Shown here: in pieces, positions 23,697 through 32,018 of the stretch | Layout of the letters: each line of letters starts with the position of its first letter | Position numbering within the stretch: position 1 is the stretch's first letter | From: Streptomyces sp. PT12 | GTDB lineage: Bacteria; Actinomycetota; Actinomycetes; Streptomycetales; Streptomycetaceae | Direction: 5' to 3' | DNA: 64,000 nucleotides | Assembly (NCBI RefSeq): GCF_003311645.1 | Contig: NZ_QEST01000096.1 | Span: 1 to 64,000 of the forward strand | The notes under the pieces: generated by a model | Databases searched by the model: none | What the model saw: only the letters and a program-made list of their open reading frames with translations | What the model was told of the DNA's origin: nothing | Program-made: the position numbers and the translations under genes

Positions 23697-24998
23697 TCAG
23701 GGGGCGCGGTGGCGTGCGCGGGCGGCGCGTTCGGCGTGCGCGGCGCGTTCGGCGCGGTAGTGCTCGACGGTGGCGAGCGCGGCGCGTTGCCATGTGAAGC
23801 GCGCGAGAACGCGTTCGCGCCCCGCGGCGGCGATGCGGGCGCTCAGCGCGTCGTCGGCCAGCAGCCTGCCGAGCGCGGTGGCCAACGCGCCGGAGTCGCC
23901 GGGCGGAACGGCTAGGCACGTCTCGCCGTCGGGCCCGCTGACCTCGGGGATCGCGCCACCCGTGGTGGCGACCAGCGGGGTGCCAGCGGCCATGGCCTCG
24001 GCGGCGGGCAGGCAGAAGCCCTCGTACAGCGAGGGCACGCACGCGACATGGGCGCCGCGGACCAGCTCGGCGAGGTCGGCGTCGCTGATGCCCTTGACGA
24101 ACTCCACGGCGCCGCCGAGCCCGAAGCGGTCGAGCGCCTCGGCGACGGGGCCGCGCTCGGGGCGGTTGCCCACGACGACGAGGTGGGCGCCCTGGTGCTC
24201 GGTGCGCAGCTTGGCCAGCGCCTCGACCAGGTGGATCAGGCCCTTGAGCGGCGCGTCCGCGCTCGACGTGGTGACGATGCGGCCAGGGACGCGCGGGGTG
24301 GCGGGGTCGGGGTGGAAGACGCGGGTGTCGGCGCCGATGGGGACCACATGGACGCGGTCGGGGCGCACGGCGAAGTCGTCGATGATCTCGCGGCGCGAGG
24401 CGCCCGAGACGGTCAGCACGGAGGGCAGGCGGCGCGCGACGCGGCCCTGCATGCGCGTGAAGCCGTACCAACGCCGCAGCGACGCACGGCGCTTGGCGCT
24501 CTCGGCGGCGGTCAGCTCGAGCCTGCGGTCCACGGTGATCGGGTGGTGGATCGTGGTCACGAGCGGCAGACCGTGGCGGCGCAGCGCCAACAGGCCGTAG
24601 CCGAGCGTCTGGTTGTCGTGGACGACGTCGAACGCCGTGCGGCGCCTGGCCAGTTCGCGCCGGGCGCGCAGCGAGAACGTCAGCGGCTCGGGGAAGCCGC
24701 CCGTCCACATCGTGCCGACCTCGAGGACGTCGATCCAGTCGCGGAACTCGCCGCGGCGCGGCGTGCGGAACGGGTCGGGCTGACGGTAGAGGTCAAGGCT
24801 CGGCAGCTCGGTGAGCGGCACGCCGTCGTCGAGGACCGGGTAGGGCTGGCCGCCGATGACCTCGACGCCGTGCCCGAGCGCGGCGAGCTCGCGCGAGAGG
24901 TGGCGGACGTAGACGCCCTGGCCGCCGCAGAAAGGATTGCCCTTGTAGCTCAGGAGCGCGATCCGCAACGGGCGGTCCTCGTCTGCCCCAGCTGCCAC
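23697..24998 (-). CDS. GT4-family glycosyltransferase
   Basis: The 433-residue enzyme is a GT-B retaining glycosyltransferase of family 4. The N-terminal domain has LLSYKGNPFCGGQGVYVRHL (acceptor/donor loop) and ends with VVTTIHHPITVDRRL. The C-terminal domain has VHVVPIGADTRVF, KGLIHLVEAL and the donor-nucleotide motif CVPSLYEGFCLPAAEAMAAG, whose E-x7-E is intact. It has no signal or membrane helix and probably acts at the inner membrane face. It heads the operon with the methyltransferase and toroid protein. Acceptor and sugar cannot be read from the sequence. Confidence 0.88.
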   Translation of the reverse strand: MAAGADEDRPLRIALLSYKGNPFCGGQGVYVRHLSRELAALGHGVEVIGGQPYPVLDDGVPLTELPSLDLYRQPDPFRTPRRGEFRDWIDVLEVGTMWTGGFPEPLTFSLRARRELARRRTAFDVVHDNQTLGYGLLALRRHGLPLVTTIHHPITVDRRLELTAAESAKRRASLRRWYGFTRMQGRVARRLPSVLTVSGASRREIIDDFAVRPDRVHVVPIGADTRVFHPDPATPRVPGRIVTTSSADAPLKGLIHLVEALAKLRTEHQGAHLVVVGNRPERGPVAEALDRFGLGGAVEFVKGISDADLAELVRGAHVACVPSLYEGFCLPAAEAMAAGTPLVATTGGAIPEVSGPDGETCLAVPPGDSGALATALGRLLADDALSARIAAAGRERVLARFTWQRAALATVEHYRAERAAHAERAARARHRAP

Positions 24999-25154
24999 TC
25001 CTCGCCCTCCGCCCGTGATTACCCGCGGGTAGTGCCGCGGCTCCCGACGATAACGCGCTCTTCGGCGGCGGGAATACGATGACTCAGGTGATTATCGCCA
25101 CCCCCCACAGCGCGTAAACTGCCTCACGTTTCAGCGTCGGCCCCGGAGCGGCCC

Positions 25155-25811
25155 ATGACCACCGGCAGCAGGGCGGGACCCGCCCACCGGCCAGGCCCCG
25201 CCCACCGGCCGGGACCCCCTTCGGGCCAGGCCAGGACCGAGCGGCAGCGGGCCCGTCGGCGGCGCATCCTGGACGCCAGCACCGAGCTGGCCGCCGCGGG
25301 CGGCTTCGACGCCGTGCAGATGCGGGACGTCGCCGAGTCGGCCGAGGTGGCCATCGGCACCCTCTACCGCTACTTCCCCTCCAAGATCCATCTGCTGCTT
25401 GCGGTCCTGGAGGACCAGTTGGAGCGGTTGCGCGCGACGCTCAGGGAGCGCCCGCTCACCGAACGCGACCCCGCCGAGCGCCTGGCGCACACGCTCAAGC
25501 GGGCGTTCCGTTCACACCAGCGCGAACCCCGGCTCGCGCAGGCCATGATGCGCGCCCTCCAGCTGGCGGACGCCTCGGCGCGCGGGGAGTTCAGGGCGGT
25601 GACCCGGCTGACCACGGCGCTGCTCGTGGAGGCGTCGGGGCTGCCGGAGGCGGAGGCCGCGCGCCGACTGAGCGCGATCCGGGTCATCGCCCACACGTGG
25701 CACTCGTCGTTGCTGTACTGGGTCGCGGGCAACGCCACGCTCGCCGAGGCCCACGAGGACATCGAAACCGCCTGCCGACTGCTCGCCGGGGACGCTGCGC
25801 CGATAGAGTGA
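25155..25811 (+). CDS. TetR-family regulator, KstR-like
   Basis: The 218-residue protein has, after a Pro/Arg-rich N-terminal tail, a TetR helix-turn-helix at residues ~35-80: RRRRILDASTELAAAGGFDA, MRDVAESAEVAIGTLYRYF and PSKIHLLLAVLE. That stretch is very close to KstR, the cholesterol/steroid-catabolism repressor, although no sterol genes are nearby. The C-terminal domain is the usual all-helical ligand pocket. ATG with GGAG 6 nt upstream. It is divergent from the GT4 operon across 156 nt, which is its most likely target together with itself. The stop abuts the cobalamin riboswitch. Confidence 0.82.
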   Translation: MTTGSRAGPAHRPGPAHRPGPPSGQARTERQRARRRRILDASTELAAAGGFDAVQMRDVAESAEVAIGTLYRYFPSKIHLLLAVLEDQLERLRATLRERPLTERDPAERLAHTLKRAFRSHQREPRLAQAMMRALQLADASARGEFRAVTRLTTALLVEASGLPEAEAARRLSAIRVIAHTWHSSLLYWVAGNATLAEAHEDIETACRLLAGDAAPIE

Positions 25812-26010
25812 CCGGCATCAGTTCATCCGAGGACGGGAGAAGCCGGTGCGAATCCGGCGCTGACCCGCAACCGTGAGTGGGCCCCGCGGGGCCCGCGCAG
25901 CCGGAGCGCCCGCCCGCGGAGCGCACTGGCCATCGGCCGCCGCATCGGCGGTCGGCACCGTCGAGGAGTACGGCGCTGCGCCCGGTGCCCCGCAGCGCGT
26001 CGCGCGCCGT
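25812..26010 (+). promoter_or_regulatory. Cobalamin riboswitch
   Basis: The core AGCCGGTGCGAATCCGGCGC, followed by TGACCCGCAACCGTGAGT, is the B12-box segment of the cobalamin riboswitch. It is preceded by CATCCGAGGACGGGAGA, the upstream junction element. A GC hairpin (GGGCCCCGCGGGGCCC) and GCGCAGCCGG follow, as expected for the P7-P9 side; the distal boundary (about 26,010) is approximate. It starts right after the TetR stop and precedes the five-gene surface-protein/ECF operon. By family knowledge, adenosylcobalamin binding would switch this operon off, marking it as B12- or cobalt-uptake. Confidence 0.9.
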
Positions 26011-26055
26011 GGTGGTCAGCCGTGCGGGCGGACCAGCACAGCGAAAGGCAACCCC

Positions 26056-27546
26056 GTGTCCCCCAACCCACTCCCGCGACCGAGCCGCCGCGCCACGGCG
26101 CGGGCCCGCGCTACCACCGCCGCCGCGGCGGCGGCCGCGGCCGCCCTGCTGACGGCCGCGACCCCGGGCTCGGCGGCAGGCGCGACCGCGCCCATCGCCC
26201 CCGCGCCCGTCCTCCCGGCGTACGCGCCCGCGCACGCGCCGGGGTCCGCCCCTGGATCCGCGCCCGCGCAGACGGCCGATCCACACGAGGCCCTGTTCGG
26301 CGAGGGCGACCCGCAGAACGACGCGGTGTGGCGGCAGTCGTTCGCGCTGCTCGGCCAGGACGCGGCCGGTTACACCCCGGCCGCGGAGGCCGTCGACTGG
26401 CTGCTGGCCCAGCAGTGCGACGACGGCTCGTTCCTCTCCTTCAGGTCCGACCCCGAGGCGCCGTGCGACGACGTGACCGCGGCCGACTCCAACGCGACGT
26501 CCGCCGCCGCGCAGGCGCTCGCCGCGCTCGGCGGCCACGACGAGGCGGTGGACCGCGCGGCGCGCTGGCTCGCCGGGGTGCAGAACGAGGACGGCGGCTG
26601 GAGCTACAACCCGGGCGCCGCGTCCGACGCCAACTCCACGGCGCTGGCGATCGGCGCGCTCGCCGCGGCGGGCGAGGACCCGGCGCAGACGAGGCGCGAC
26701 GGGAGCTCGCCGTTCGACGCGCTCGCCTCGTGGCAGCTCGGCTGCGACGCGGCGAACGAGGACGAGCGCGGCGCGTTCGCGTGGCAGCCCGACCAGGAGA
26801 GCGGGGAGCTGTTCGCCAGCGACCTCGCGACGGCGGACGCGGTGCTCGCGTCCTACGGCAGCGGGCTGCTCGTCGAGCCGCCGGACGAGGGCGCGGGCGC
26901 GCCCACGCCGCTGGACTGCGGCGGCGAGGGCGGGACAGCGGGGGAGACCGAGGGCGGGGACGCGGCAGGGGACCCGACGGAGGGCTCGACGGAGGAGGCG
27001 CCGGAGGGCTCGACCGAGGAGCCGGGGGCCGAGCCTTCGCCGGAGCGCGCGTCGGCGTCCGCGGGCGCCGCCCACCTGGCCGACGCGCTCTCCTCGGGCG
27101 ACCAGCACCTGGTCTCCACGCCCCCTGGCGGCGAGGAGCAGCCCGACTACCTGGCCACCGCGCGCGCGGTGCTGGCGCTCGCGGCCGGTGGCCACGAGGA
27201 GGAGTGGCGGGGCGCGTTCAACTGGCTCGCCGACAACCACCACTCCTGGACCGGCTGGTCGGACAGCCCCACCGCGGTGGGCACGCTGATGCTGGTCGCC
27301 CGCGTCGCCGACGTGGACGTCCACGACTTCGGCGGCGACGACCTGCTGTCCACGCTGAGCGCCCTTGGCCCCGCGCCCGACGAGGGCCCCGGCGTGGCGG
27401 CCGACGCCGCGGGCGAGAGCGACGACTCGGGCTCGGGCGGCGGCGCGCTGCTGTGGGTGCTCGGCGTCGGGCTCGCGATCGGCATCGCCATCGGCGTGTG
27501 GCTGAGCTTCAAGCGCCGGCGCGCGCAGGGAACACCCCGGCCATGA
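26056..27546 (+). CDS. Surface alpha-toroid protein (prenyltransferase-repeat), B12-regulated
   Basis: The 496-residue protein has an export signal (long Ala stretch after basic residues), then helical repeats with LAQQCDDGSFLSFRSD, AGVQNEDGGWSYNPGA and NHHSWTGWSD. This is the alpha6/alpha6-toroid repeat family also used by animal intrinsic factor and transcobalamin. A Glu/Gly/Ser/Thr-rich insert (~295-370) interrupts the repeats. The end is a membrane anchor (ALLWVLGVGLAIGIAIGVWL) and basic tail, so the domain faces outward. It is the first gene after the cobalamin riboswitch. I infer substrate capture for the ECF transporter; an unrelated wall function is possible. GTG start with AAAGG. Confidence 0.78.
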   Translation: MSPNPLPRPSRRATARARATTAAAAAAAAALLTAATPGSAAGATAPIAPAPVLPAYAPAHAPGSAPGSAPAQTADPHEALFGEGDPQNDAVWRQSFALLGQDAAGYTPAAEAVDWLLAQQCDDGSFLSFRSDPEAPCDDVTAADSNATSAAAQALAALGGHDEAVDRAARWLAGVQNEDGGWSYNPGAASDANSTALAIGALAAAGEDPAQTRRDGSSPFDALASWQLGCDAANEDERGAFAWQPDQESGELFASDLATADAVLASYGSGLLVEPPDEGAGAPTPLDCGGEGGTAGETEGGDAAGDPTEGSTEEAPEGSTEEPGAEPSPERASASAGAAHLADALSSGDQHLVSTPPGGEEQPDYLATARAVLALAAGGHEEEWRGAFNWLADNHHSWTGWSDSPTAVGTLMLVARVADVDVHDFGGDDLLSTLSALGPAPDEGPGVAADAAGESDDSGSGGGALLWVLGVGLAIGIAIGVWLSFKRRRAQGTPRP

Positions 27547-28361
27547 GGCGTCATCCGCGGGCGCGGTCGGCCGTCGCGGGGGCGCTCACGGCCGGGCTCG
27601 CGCTGGCGCTCACGCTCCCCACGGCCCAGGGCGCCATGGCCCAGGGCGTCGCGCCCCAAGGTGTCGCCGCCACGGCCCAAGGCGTCGCCGCCGCCACGGC
27701 CGACGAGGGGCGGGACGGCTATGTCTACTGGTCGTTCTGGCTCTGGGACGCCGACGAGGCTCGGTGGGTCTACGCGACCGAGGGCCCCGGCACGCGGCGG
27801 CCGGACGGCGGCGACGCGCTGGGCTTCCGGTTCACGCGGAGCGCGAGCCCCTCGGACGTGGAAGCGCCGCGCGACCCCGGCGACTTCGCCGCGATATGCG
27901 GCGCCGACGGCGGCGGTCGCGACGGCGGCGACGGGAACGGCGGCGGCGACGGGAACGGCGGCGGCGACGGGAACGGCGGCGACGCCCCCGAGGGCGAACG
28001 CGTCGCGCTGGTCATCGACTTCGGCACCGCCGACGCGGCGCCCCCCGGCGTGACCCCGCCCGAGCCGCGCGCCGAGTGCGCCCCCCTGCCGGACGGTGGC
28101 ACCGCGGCCGAGGCGCTGGCCGCGACCGCCGAGCCGCTGCGTTACAACGCCGACGCCCTGCTATGCGCCATCGCCGGATACCCGGAGACGGGCTGCGCCG
28201 ACCGCGTGCCCGCGGCCGGTGACGGCGCGGACACGGCCTCGGGCGACGGGGGCGACGGGGCCGACGGCGGGGGCGGCGGCCTCGCGTGGGCCATGGGCGT
28301 CGGCCTGGTCGCCCTGCTCGGCGGCGCGGCGTGGGCGCGCGCCAGGCGACGGCGGGCGTGA
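27543..28361 (+). CDS. Second surface protein of the B12-regulated operon
   Basis: The 272-residue protein has a signal peptide (SAVAGALTAGLALALTLPTA), an extracellular domain starting DGYVYWSFWLWDADEARWVY, a spacer of three 18-nt DNA repeats encoding Gly/Asp/Asn (about 27,925-27,980), a second conserved part (LRYNADALLCAIAGYPETGC) and a C-terminal membrane helix with basic tail. The YWSFW...G and LRYNADALLCAI parts recall the small beta domain (DUF4430-like) that forms the C-terminal half of transcobalamins, but this is a weak resemblance. ATGA overlap with the upstream toroid gene implies joint expression. Confidence 0.68.
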   Translation: MRRHPRARSAVAGALTAGLALALTLPTAQGAMAQGVAPQGVAATAQGVAAATADEGRDGYVYWSFWLWDADEARWVYATEGPGTRRPDGGDALGFRFTRSASPSDVEAPRDPGDFAAICGADGGGRDGGDGNGGGDGNGGGDGNGGDAPEGERVALVIDFGTADAAPPGVTPPEPRAECAPLPDGGTAAEALAATAEPLRYNADALLCAIAGYPETGCADRVPAAGDGADTASGDGGDGADGGGGGLAWAMGVGLVALLGGAAWARARRRRA

Positions 28362-29530
28362 GCCGCGCTCCGTGGCGCGCGCCGGTGGCCACCCGGAGCA
28401 ACGCCCTGCACGCCGGCGCGTGGTGGCTGTGGGCCTTGGGGCTCGCCACCGCCGCCTCCCGCACGACCAACCCCCTGCTGCTCGCCCTCATCGTGGCCGT
28501 CGCCGGCTATGTGGTCGCCGCGCGCCGCACGGACGCGCCCTGGGCGCACGCCTTCCGCTTCTTCCTGGCCCTGGGCGCCGTGGTGGTCGCGATCAGGGTG
28601 CTCTTCGCGATCGTGCTCGGCTCCCCGATCGGCGGCACCACGGTGCTGTTCACGCTGCCCGAGGTGCCGCTGCCCGACTGGGCGCAGGGGGTGCGCGTCG
28701 GGGGGCGGGTCACGGGCGAGGCGGTGGTGTTCGCGTTCAACGACGGGCTGCGCCTTGCCACCCTGCTGATCTGCCTGGGCGCGGCCAACGCCCTTGCCGA
28801 CCCGGCCAGGCTGCTGAAGTCCCTGCCGGGCGCGCTCTACGAGGTGGGCGTGGCCGTCGTGGTGGCGATGACGTTCGCGCCCCGGCTGGTCGCCGATCTG
28901 CTGAGGACCCGGGACGCGCGGCGGCTGCGCGGCAGGAGCGACCGGGGGGCGCGGGCGCTCGTGGGGGTCGCTCGGCCCGTGCTTGAGGGCGCGTTGGAGC
29001 GTTCGGTGGCGCTTGCCGCCGCCATGGACGCCCGGGGCTATGGGCGCACGGCCGACGTGCCGCCCGGCGTGCGGCGCGCGACCACGGCGCTCACGCTCGG
29101 CGGCCTGCTCGGCGTGTGCGCCGGCTCGTACGGGCTGCTCGCCGCCGAGGGCGCCGCCCTCGGCGTTCCCCTGCTGCTGGTCGGCCTCGCGGCGGCGCTG
29201 GCCGGGCTGTGGCTCGGCGGCAGGCGCAGCGCGCGCACGCGCTACCGGCCCGACCGCTGGGGCGCGCGGTCCTGGCTGGTGTCGGGCGCGGGCGCCGCCG
29301 TCGCGGCGCTGATGGCCTGGGCGGCGGCCGACCACGCCGAGGCGCTCCAGCCGCCCGTCGCCCCGCTGGCCGCGCCCGAGCTACCGGTGCTCCCCGCCGC
29401 GGCCGTGCTGCTCGGCCTGCTGCCCGCCGTGGTCGCCCCGCGCCCGCGTGACCCGGCGCGGCCTGCCGCGCCGCCCGGGGCCCGCCGGGCCGCGCCGCCA
29501 TCCCTGCCCTCCCCGAGGAGCCCCGAGTGA
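28358..29530 (+). CDS. ECF transporter transmembrane (T) component, CbiQ family
   Basis: The 390-residue membrane protein carries the CbiQ/EcfT fold: several N-terminal helices (LLLALIVAVAGYVVAA, FFLALGAVVVAIRVLF) and the two Ala-Arg-Gly coupling motifs, DARRLRGRSD and MDARGYGR, that contact the ATPases. The extra C-terminal part holds four more helices, longer than a typical 250-residue EcfT. It couples ATP hydrolysis to movement of the S component. The GTG start overlaps the previous stop (GTGA), and the stop overlaps the ATPase gene start in the same way. Confidence 0.88.
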   Translation: MSRAPWRAPVATRSNALHAGAWWLWALGLATAASRTTNPLLLALIVAVAGYVVAARRTDAPWAHAFRFFLALGAVVVAIRVLFAIVLGSPIGGTTVLFTLPEVPLPDWAQGVRVGGRVTGEAVVFAFNDGLRLATLLICLGAANALADPARLLKSLPGALYEVGVAVVVAMTFAPRLVADLLRTRDARRLRGRSDRGARALVGVARPVLEGALERSVALAAAMDARGYGRTADVPPGVRRATTALTLGGLLGVCAGSYGLLAAEGAALGVPLLLVGLAAALAGLWLGGRRSARTRYRPDRWGARSWLVSGAGAAVAALMAWAAADHAEALQPPVAPLAAPELPVLPAAAVLLGLLPAVVAPRPRDPARPAAPPGARRAAPPSLPSPRSPE

Positions 29531-31185
29531 TCCGTTTCTCCCAGGTCTCCATCCGCTACGCGGACGGCGCCGCGCCCGTGCTCGGGCCCGTGGACCTCAC
29601 CGTTCCCGAGGGCGAGCTGTGCCTGGTCGTGGGCGCCTCAGGCACCGGAAAGTCGACGCTGCTCGGAGCGGTCTCCGGCCTGGTGCCGCACTTCACCGGC
29701 GGCACGCTCACGGGGCGCGTGACCGTCGCGGGCCGCGACACCCGCACCCACAGACCGCGCGAACTGGCCGACGTGGTCGGCACGGTGGGCCAGGACCCGC
29801 TGGGCCACTTCGTCACCGACACGGTCGAGGACGAGCTCGCGTACGGCATGGAGTCGCTCGGCCTGCCGCCCGCCACGATGCGCCGCAGGGTCGAGGAGAC
29901 GCTCGACCTGCTCGGCCTGGCCGAGCTGCGCGACCGGCCGCTGGCCACGCTCTCGGGCGGTCAGCAGCAACGCGTCGCCATCGGCTCGGTGCTCACCCCG
30001 CACCCGCGGGTCCTGGTGCTCGACGAGCCGACGTCCGCGCTCGACCCGGCCGCGGCCGAGGAGGTCCTGGCCGTGCTCCAGCGGCTGGTGCACGACCTGG
30101 GCACCACCGTGCTGATGGCCGAGCACCGCCTGGAGCGGGTCGTGCAGCACGCCGACCGGATCCTGCTGCTGCCCGGTGGGGGCGCGCGGCCGGTCGTGGG
30201 CGAGCCCGCCGAGGTCATGGCGCGCTCCCCCGTGCACCCGCCCGTGGTGGGCCTCGGGCGGCTGGCAGGCTGGGATCCGCTGCCGCTCTCCGTGCGGGAC
30301 GCCAGGCGCAGGGCCGCGCCCCTGCGCGACCGGCTCGGCGCCCGCCCGCCGACGGACGCGCCCGGGGCGGGCGCCGCCGAACGCGCCCCCCTGCTGACCG
30401 TGCGCGGGCTCACGGTCCGGCGCGGCGGGGCCGAGGTGCTGCGGAACGTCTCGCTCACCGTGGCGCCTGGCGAGACGGTGGCGCTGATGGGCCGCAACGG
30501 CGCGGGCAAGTCGACGCTGCTGCGCACCCTGGTCGGGATGCACGCGCCGGCGCGCGGCTCGGCCGAACTCGCGCCCCCCGCGGATGAGATGGGCGGCGCG
30601 CCCGCCGTTCCGCACCGGATGGGGCCCAAGGAGCTGCTGCGCCGGGTGGGTCTCGTGCCGCAGGACCCGCGCGACCTGCTGTTCGCCGAGACAGTCGCAC
30701 AGGAGTGCGCGGCGGCGGACGGCGACGCGGGGGCGGCGGACGGGACATGCCGCGCGCTGGTCGCGCGCCTGCTGCCCGATGTCGAGCCGCGCGCGCACCC
30801 GCGGGACCTGTCGGAGGGCCAGCGGCTCACGCTCGCGCTGGCCGTGATCCTGGCCGCGGCGCCGCCCGTGCTGCTGCTCGACGAGCCGACCCGCGGCCTC
30901 GACTACGCGGCCAAGGCGCGGCTCGCCGAGGTGCTCGCGGAGCTGGCGGCGGCGGGCCACGGCGCGGTGCTCGCCACGCACGACGTCGAGTTGGCGGCCG
31001 AGGTCGCGGACAGGACGGTCGTGCTGGCGGACGGCGAGGTGGTGGCCGAAGGCCCGACCGACGAGGTGGTCACCGCGTCCCCCTCGTTCGCGCCGCAGGT
31101 GGCCAAGGTGCTCGCGCCGGGGCGGTGGCTGACGGTGCGTCAGGTGGCGGGGGCGCTGCGGGCCGCGACGGGCGGCGCGGGGTGA
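29527..31185 (+). CDS. ECF transporter ATPase, fused A and A' domains
   Basis: The 552-residue protein contains two ABC domains. The first has Walker A GASGTGKST, the Q loop in VGTVGQDP, signature LSGGQQQRVA and Walker B LVLDEPTSALD. The second has Walker A GRNGAGKST, signature LSEGQRLTLAL and Walker B LLLDEPTRGLD, with H-loop LATHDVEL. Fusion of A and A' into one chain is known in actinobacterial ECF systems. It powers uptake with the T and S proteins on either side. GTG start overlaps the T-component stop. Confidence 0.93.
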   Translation: MIRFSQVSIRYADGAAPVLGPVDLTVPEGELCLVVGASGTGKSTLLGAVSGLVPHFTGGTLTGRVTVAGRDTRTHRPRELADVVGTVGQDPLGHFVTDTVEDELAYGMESLGLPPATMRRRVEETLDLLGLAELRDRPLATLSGGQQQRVAIGSVLTPHPRVLVLDEPTSALDPAAAEEVLAVLQRLVHDLGTTVLMAEHRLERVVQHADRILLLPGGGARPVVGEPAEVMARSPVHPPVVGLGRLAGWDPLPLSVRDARRRAAPLRDRLGARPPTDAPGAGAAERAPLLTVRGLTVRRGGAEVLRNVSLTVAPGETVALMGRNGAGKSTLLRTLVGMHAPARGSAELAPPADEMGGAPAVPHRMGPKELLRRVGLVPQDPRDLLFAETVAQECAAADGDAGAADGTCRALVARLLPDVEPRAHPRDLSEGQRLTLALAVILAAAPPVLLLDEPTRGLDYAAKARLAEVLAELAAAGHGAVLATHDVELAAEVADRTVVLADGEVVAEGPTDEVVTASPSFAPQVAKVLAPGRWLTVRQVAGALRAATGGAG

Positions 31186-31994
31186 GCGCGCCCGCGCGGC
31201 AGGCGCGGCCGATCCGCCTGGGGAGGCGTTCGGCGGCGGCCCTGGCGCTGGTGTCGGCGGTCGGGGTGGTGGCGTTCGGCTGGCCGCTGCTCGCGAGTCA
31301 GCGCTCGGGCCTGGCGCACGTCTCCGACGCGCCCTGGCTGTTCGCGCTGCTGCTGCCGCTGCTGCTCGCCGTGGTGGTGGCGACCATCGCCGACACCGGC
31401 CTGGACGCCAAGGCCGTGGCGATGCTCGGCGTGCTCGCCGCGGCGGGCGCGGCGCTGCGGCCGCTGGGGGCGGGAACGGCGGGGTTGCAGCCGATGTTCT
31501 TCCTGATGGTCCTCGCGGGGCGGGTGCTCGGTCCCGGGTTCGGGTTCGTGCTCGGCGGGGTCACGATGTTCGCCTCGGCGCTGCTGACCGGAGGCGTGGG
31601 GCCCTGGATGCCGTTCCAGATGCTGGCGCTCGGCTGGGTCACGATGGGCGCGGGGCTGCTGCCGGGGGGGCACGCGCTGCGCGGGCGCGGGGAGCTGGCG
31701 CTGCTCGCGGCGTACGGCGCGGTGTCCTCACTCGGCTACGGCCTGGTGATGAACCTCCAGGGCTGGCCCTACATCGCGGGGATGAGCAGCGGCATCTCGT
31801 TCGTGCCGGGGGATCCACCCGGCGAGAACCTGACGCGTTACCTCGCCTATGTGCTGACCACGTCGCTCGGCTGGGACATCCCCAGGGCGCTGCTGACGGC
31901 GGGGCTCATCCTGGGCTGCGGGGGGAGCGTGCTGCGCGCCCTGCGCCGGGCCACGCGCCGGGCGGCCTTCGCCGCGCCGACGCGCTTCGAGTGA
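31182..31994 (+). CDS. ECF transporter substrate-binding (S) component
   Basis: The 270-residue hydrophobic protein has six or more helices (AALALVSAVGVVAFGWPLL, LFALLLPLLLAVVVATIA, VLGVLAAAGAALRPL, GFVLGGVTMFASALLTGG) and the ECF S-component stretch GPWMPFQMLALGWVTMGAG. It resembles the group annotated 'ECF transporter S component' next to CbiQ and fused ATPases, as in CbrT-like cobalamin or cobalt systems. Substrate is inferred from the riboswitch at the operon head. GTG overlaps the ATPase stop. It is the last gene; 24 nt separate it from a convergent gene. Confidence 0.87.
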   Translation: MSAPARQARPIRLGRRSAAALALVSAVGVVAFGWPLLASQRSGLAHVSDAPWLFALLLPLLLAVVVATIADTGLDAKAVAMLGVLAAAGAALRPLGAGTAGLQPMFFLMVLAGRVLGPGFGFVLGGVTMFASALLTGGVGPWMPFQMLALGWVTMGAGLLPGGHALRGRGELALLAAYGAVSSLGYGLVMNLQGWPYIAGMSSGISFVPGDPPGENLTRYLAYVLTTSLGWDIPRALLTAGLILGCGGSVLRALRRATRRAAFAAPTRFE

Positions 31995-32018
31995 GCCCCG
32001 CGTGAACGGGGGCGTGCG

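Noticed and set aside
25155-25811. TetR gene as regulator of the B12 operon
   Set aside because: It precedes the riboswitch on the same strand, but the riboswitch explains control of that operon; the KstR-like domain and divergent GT4 operon make the latter a better target.
27925-27985. Independent minisatellite locus
   Set aside because: The 18-nt repeats are in frame within the second surface protein and encode its Gly/Asp/Asn linker, so they are described with that gene.
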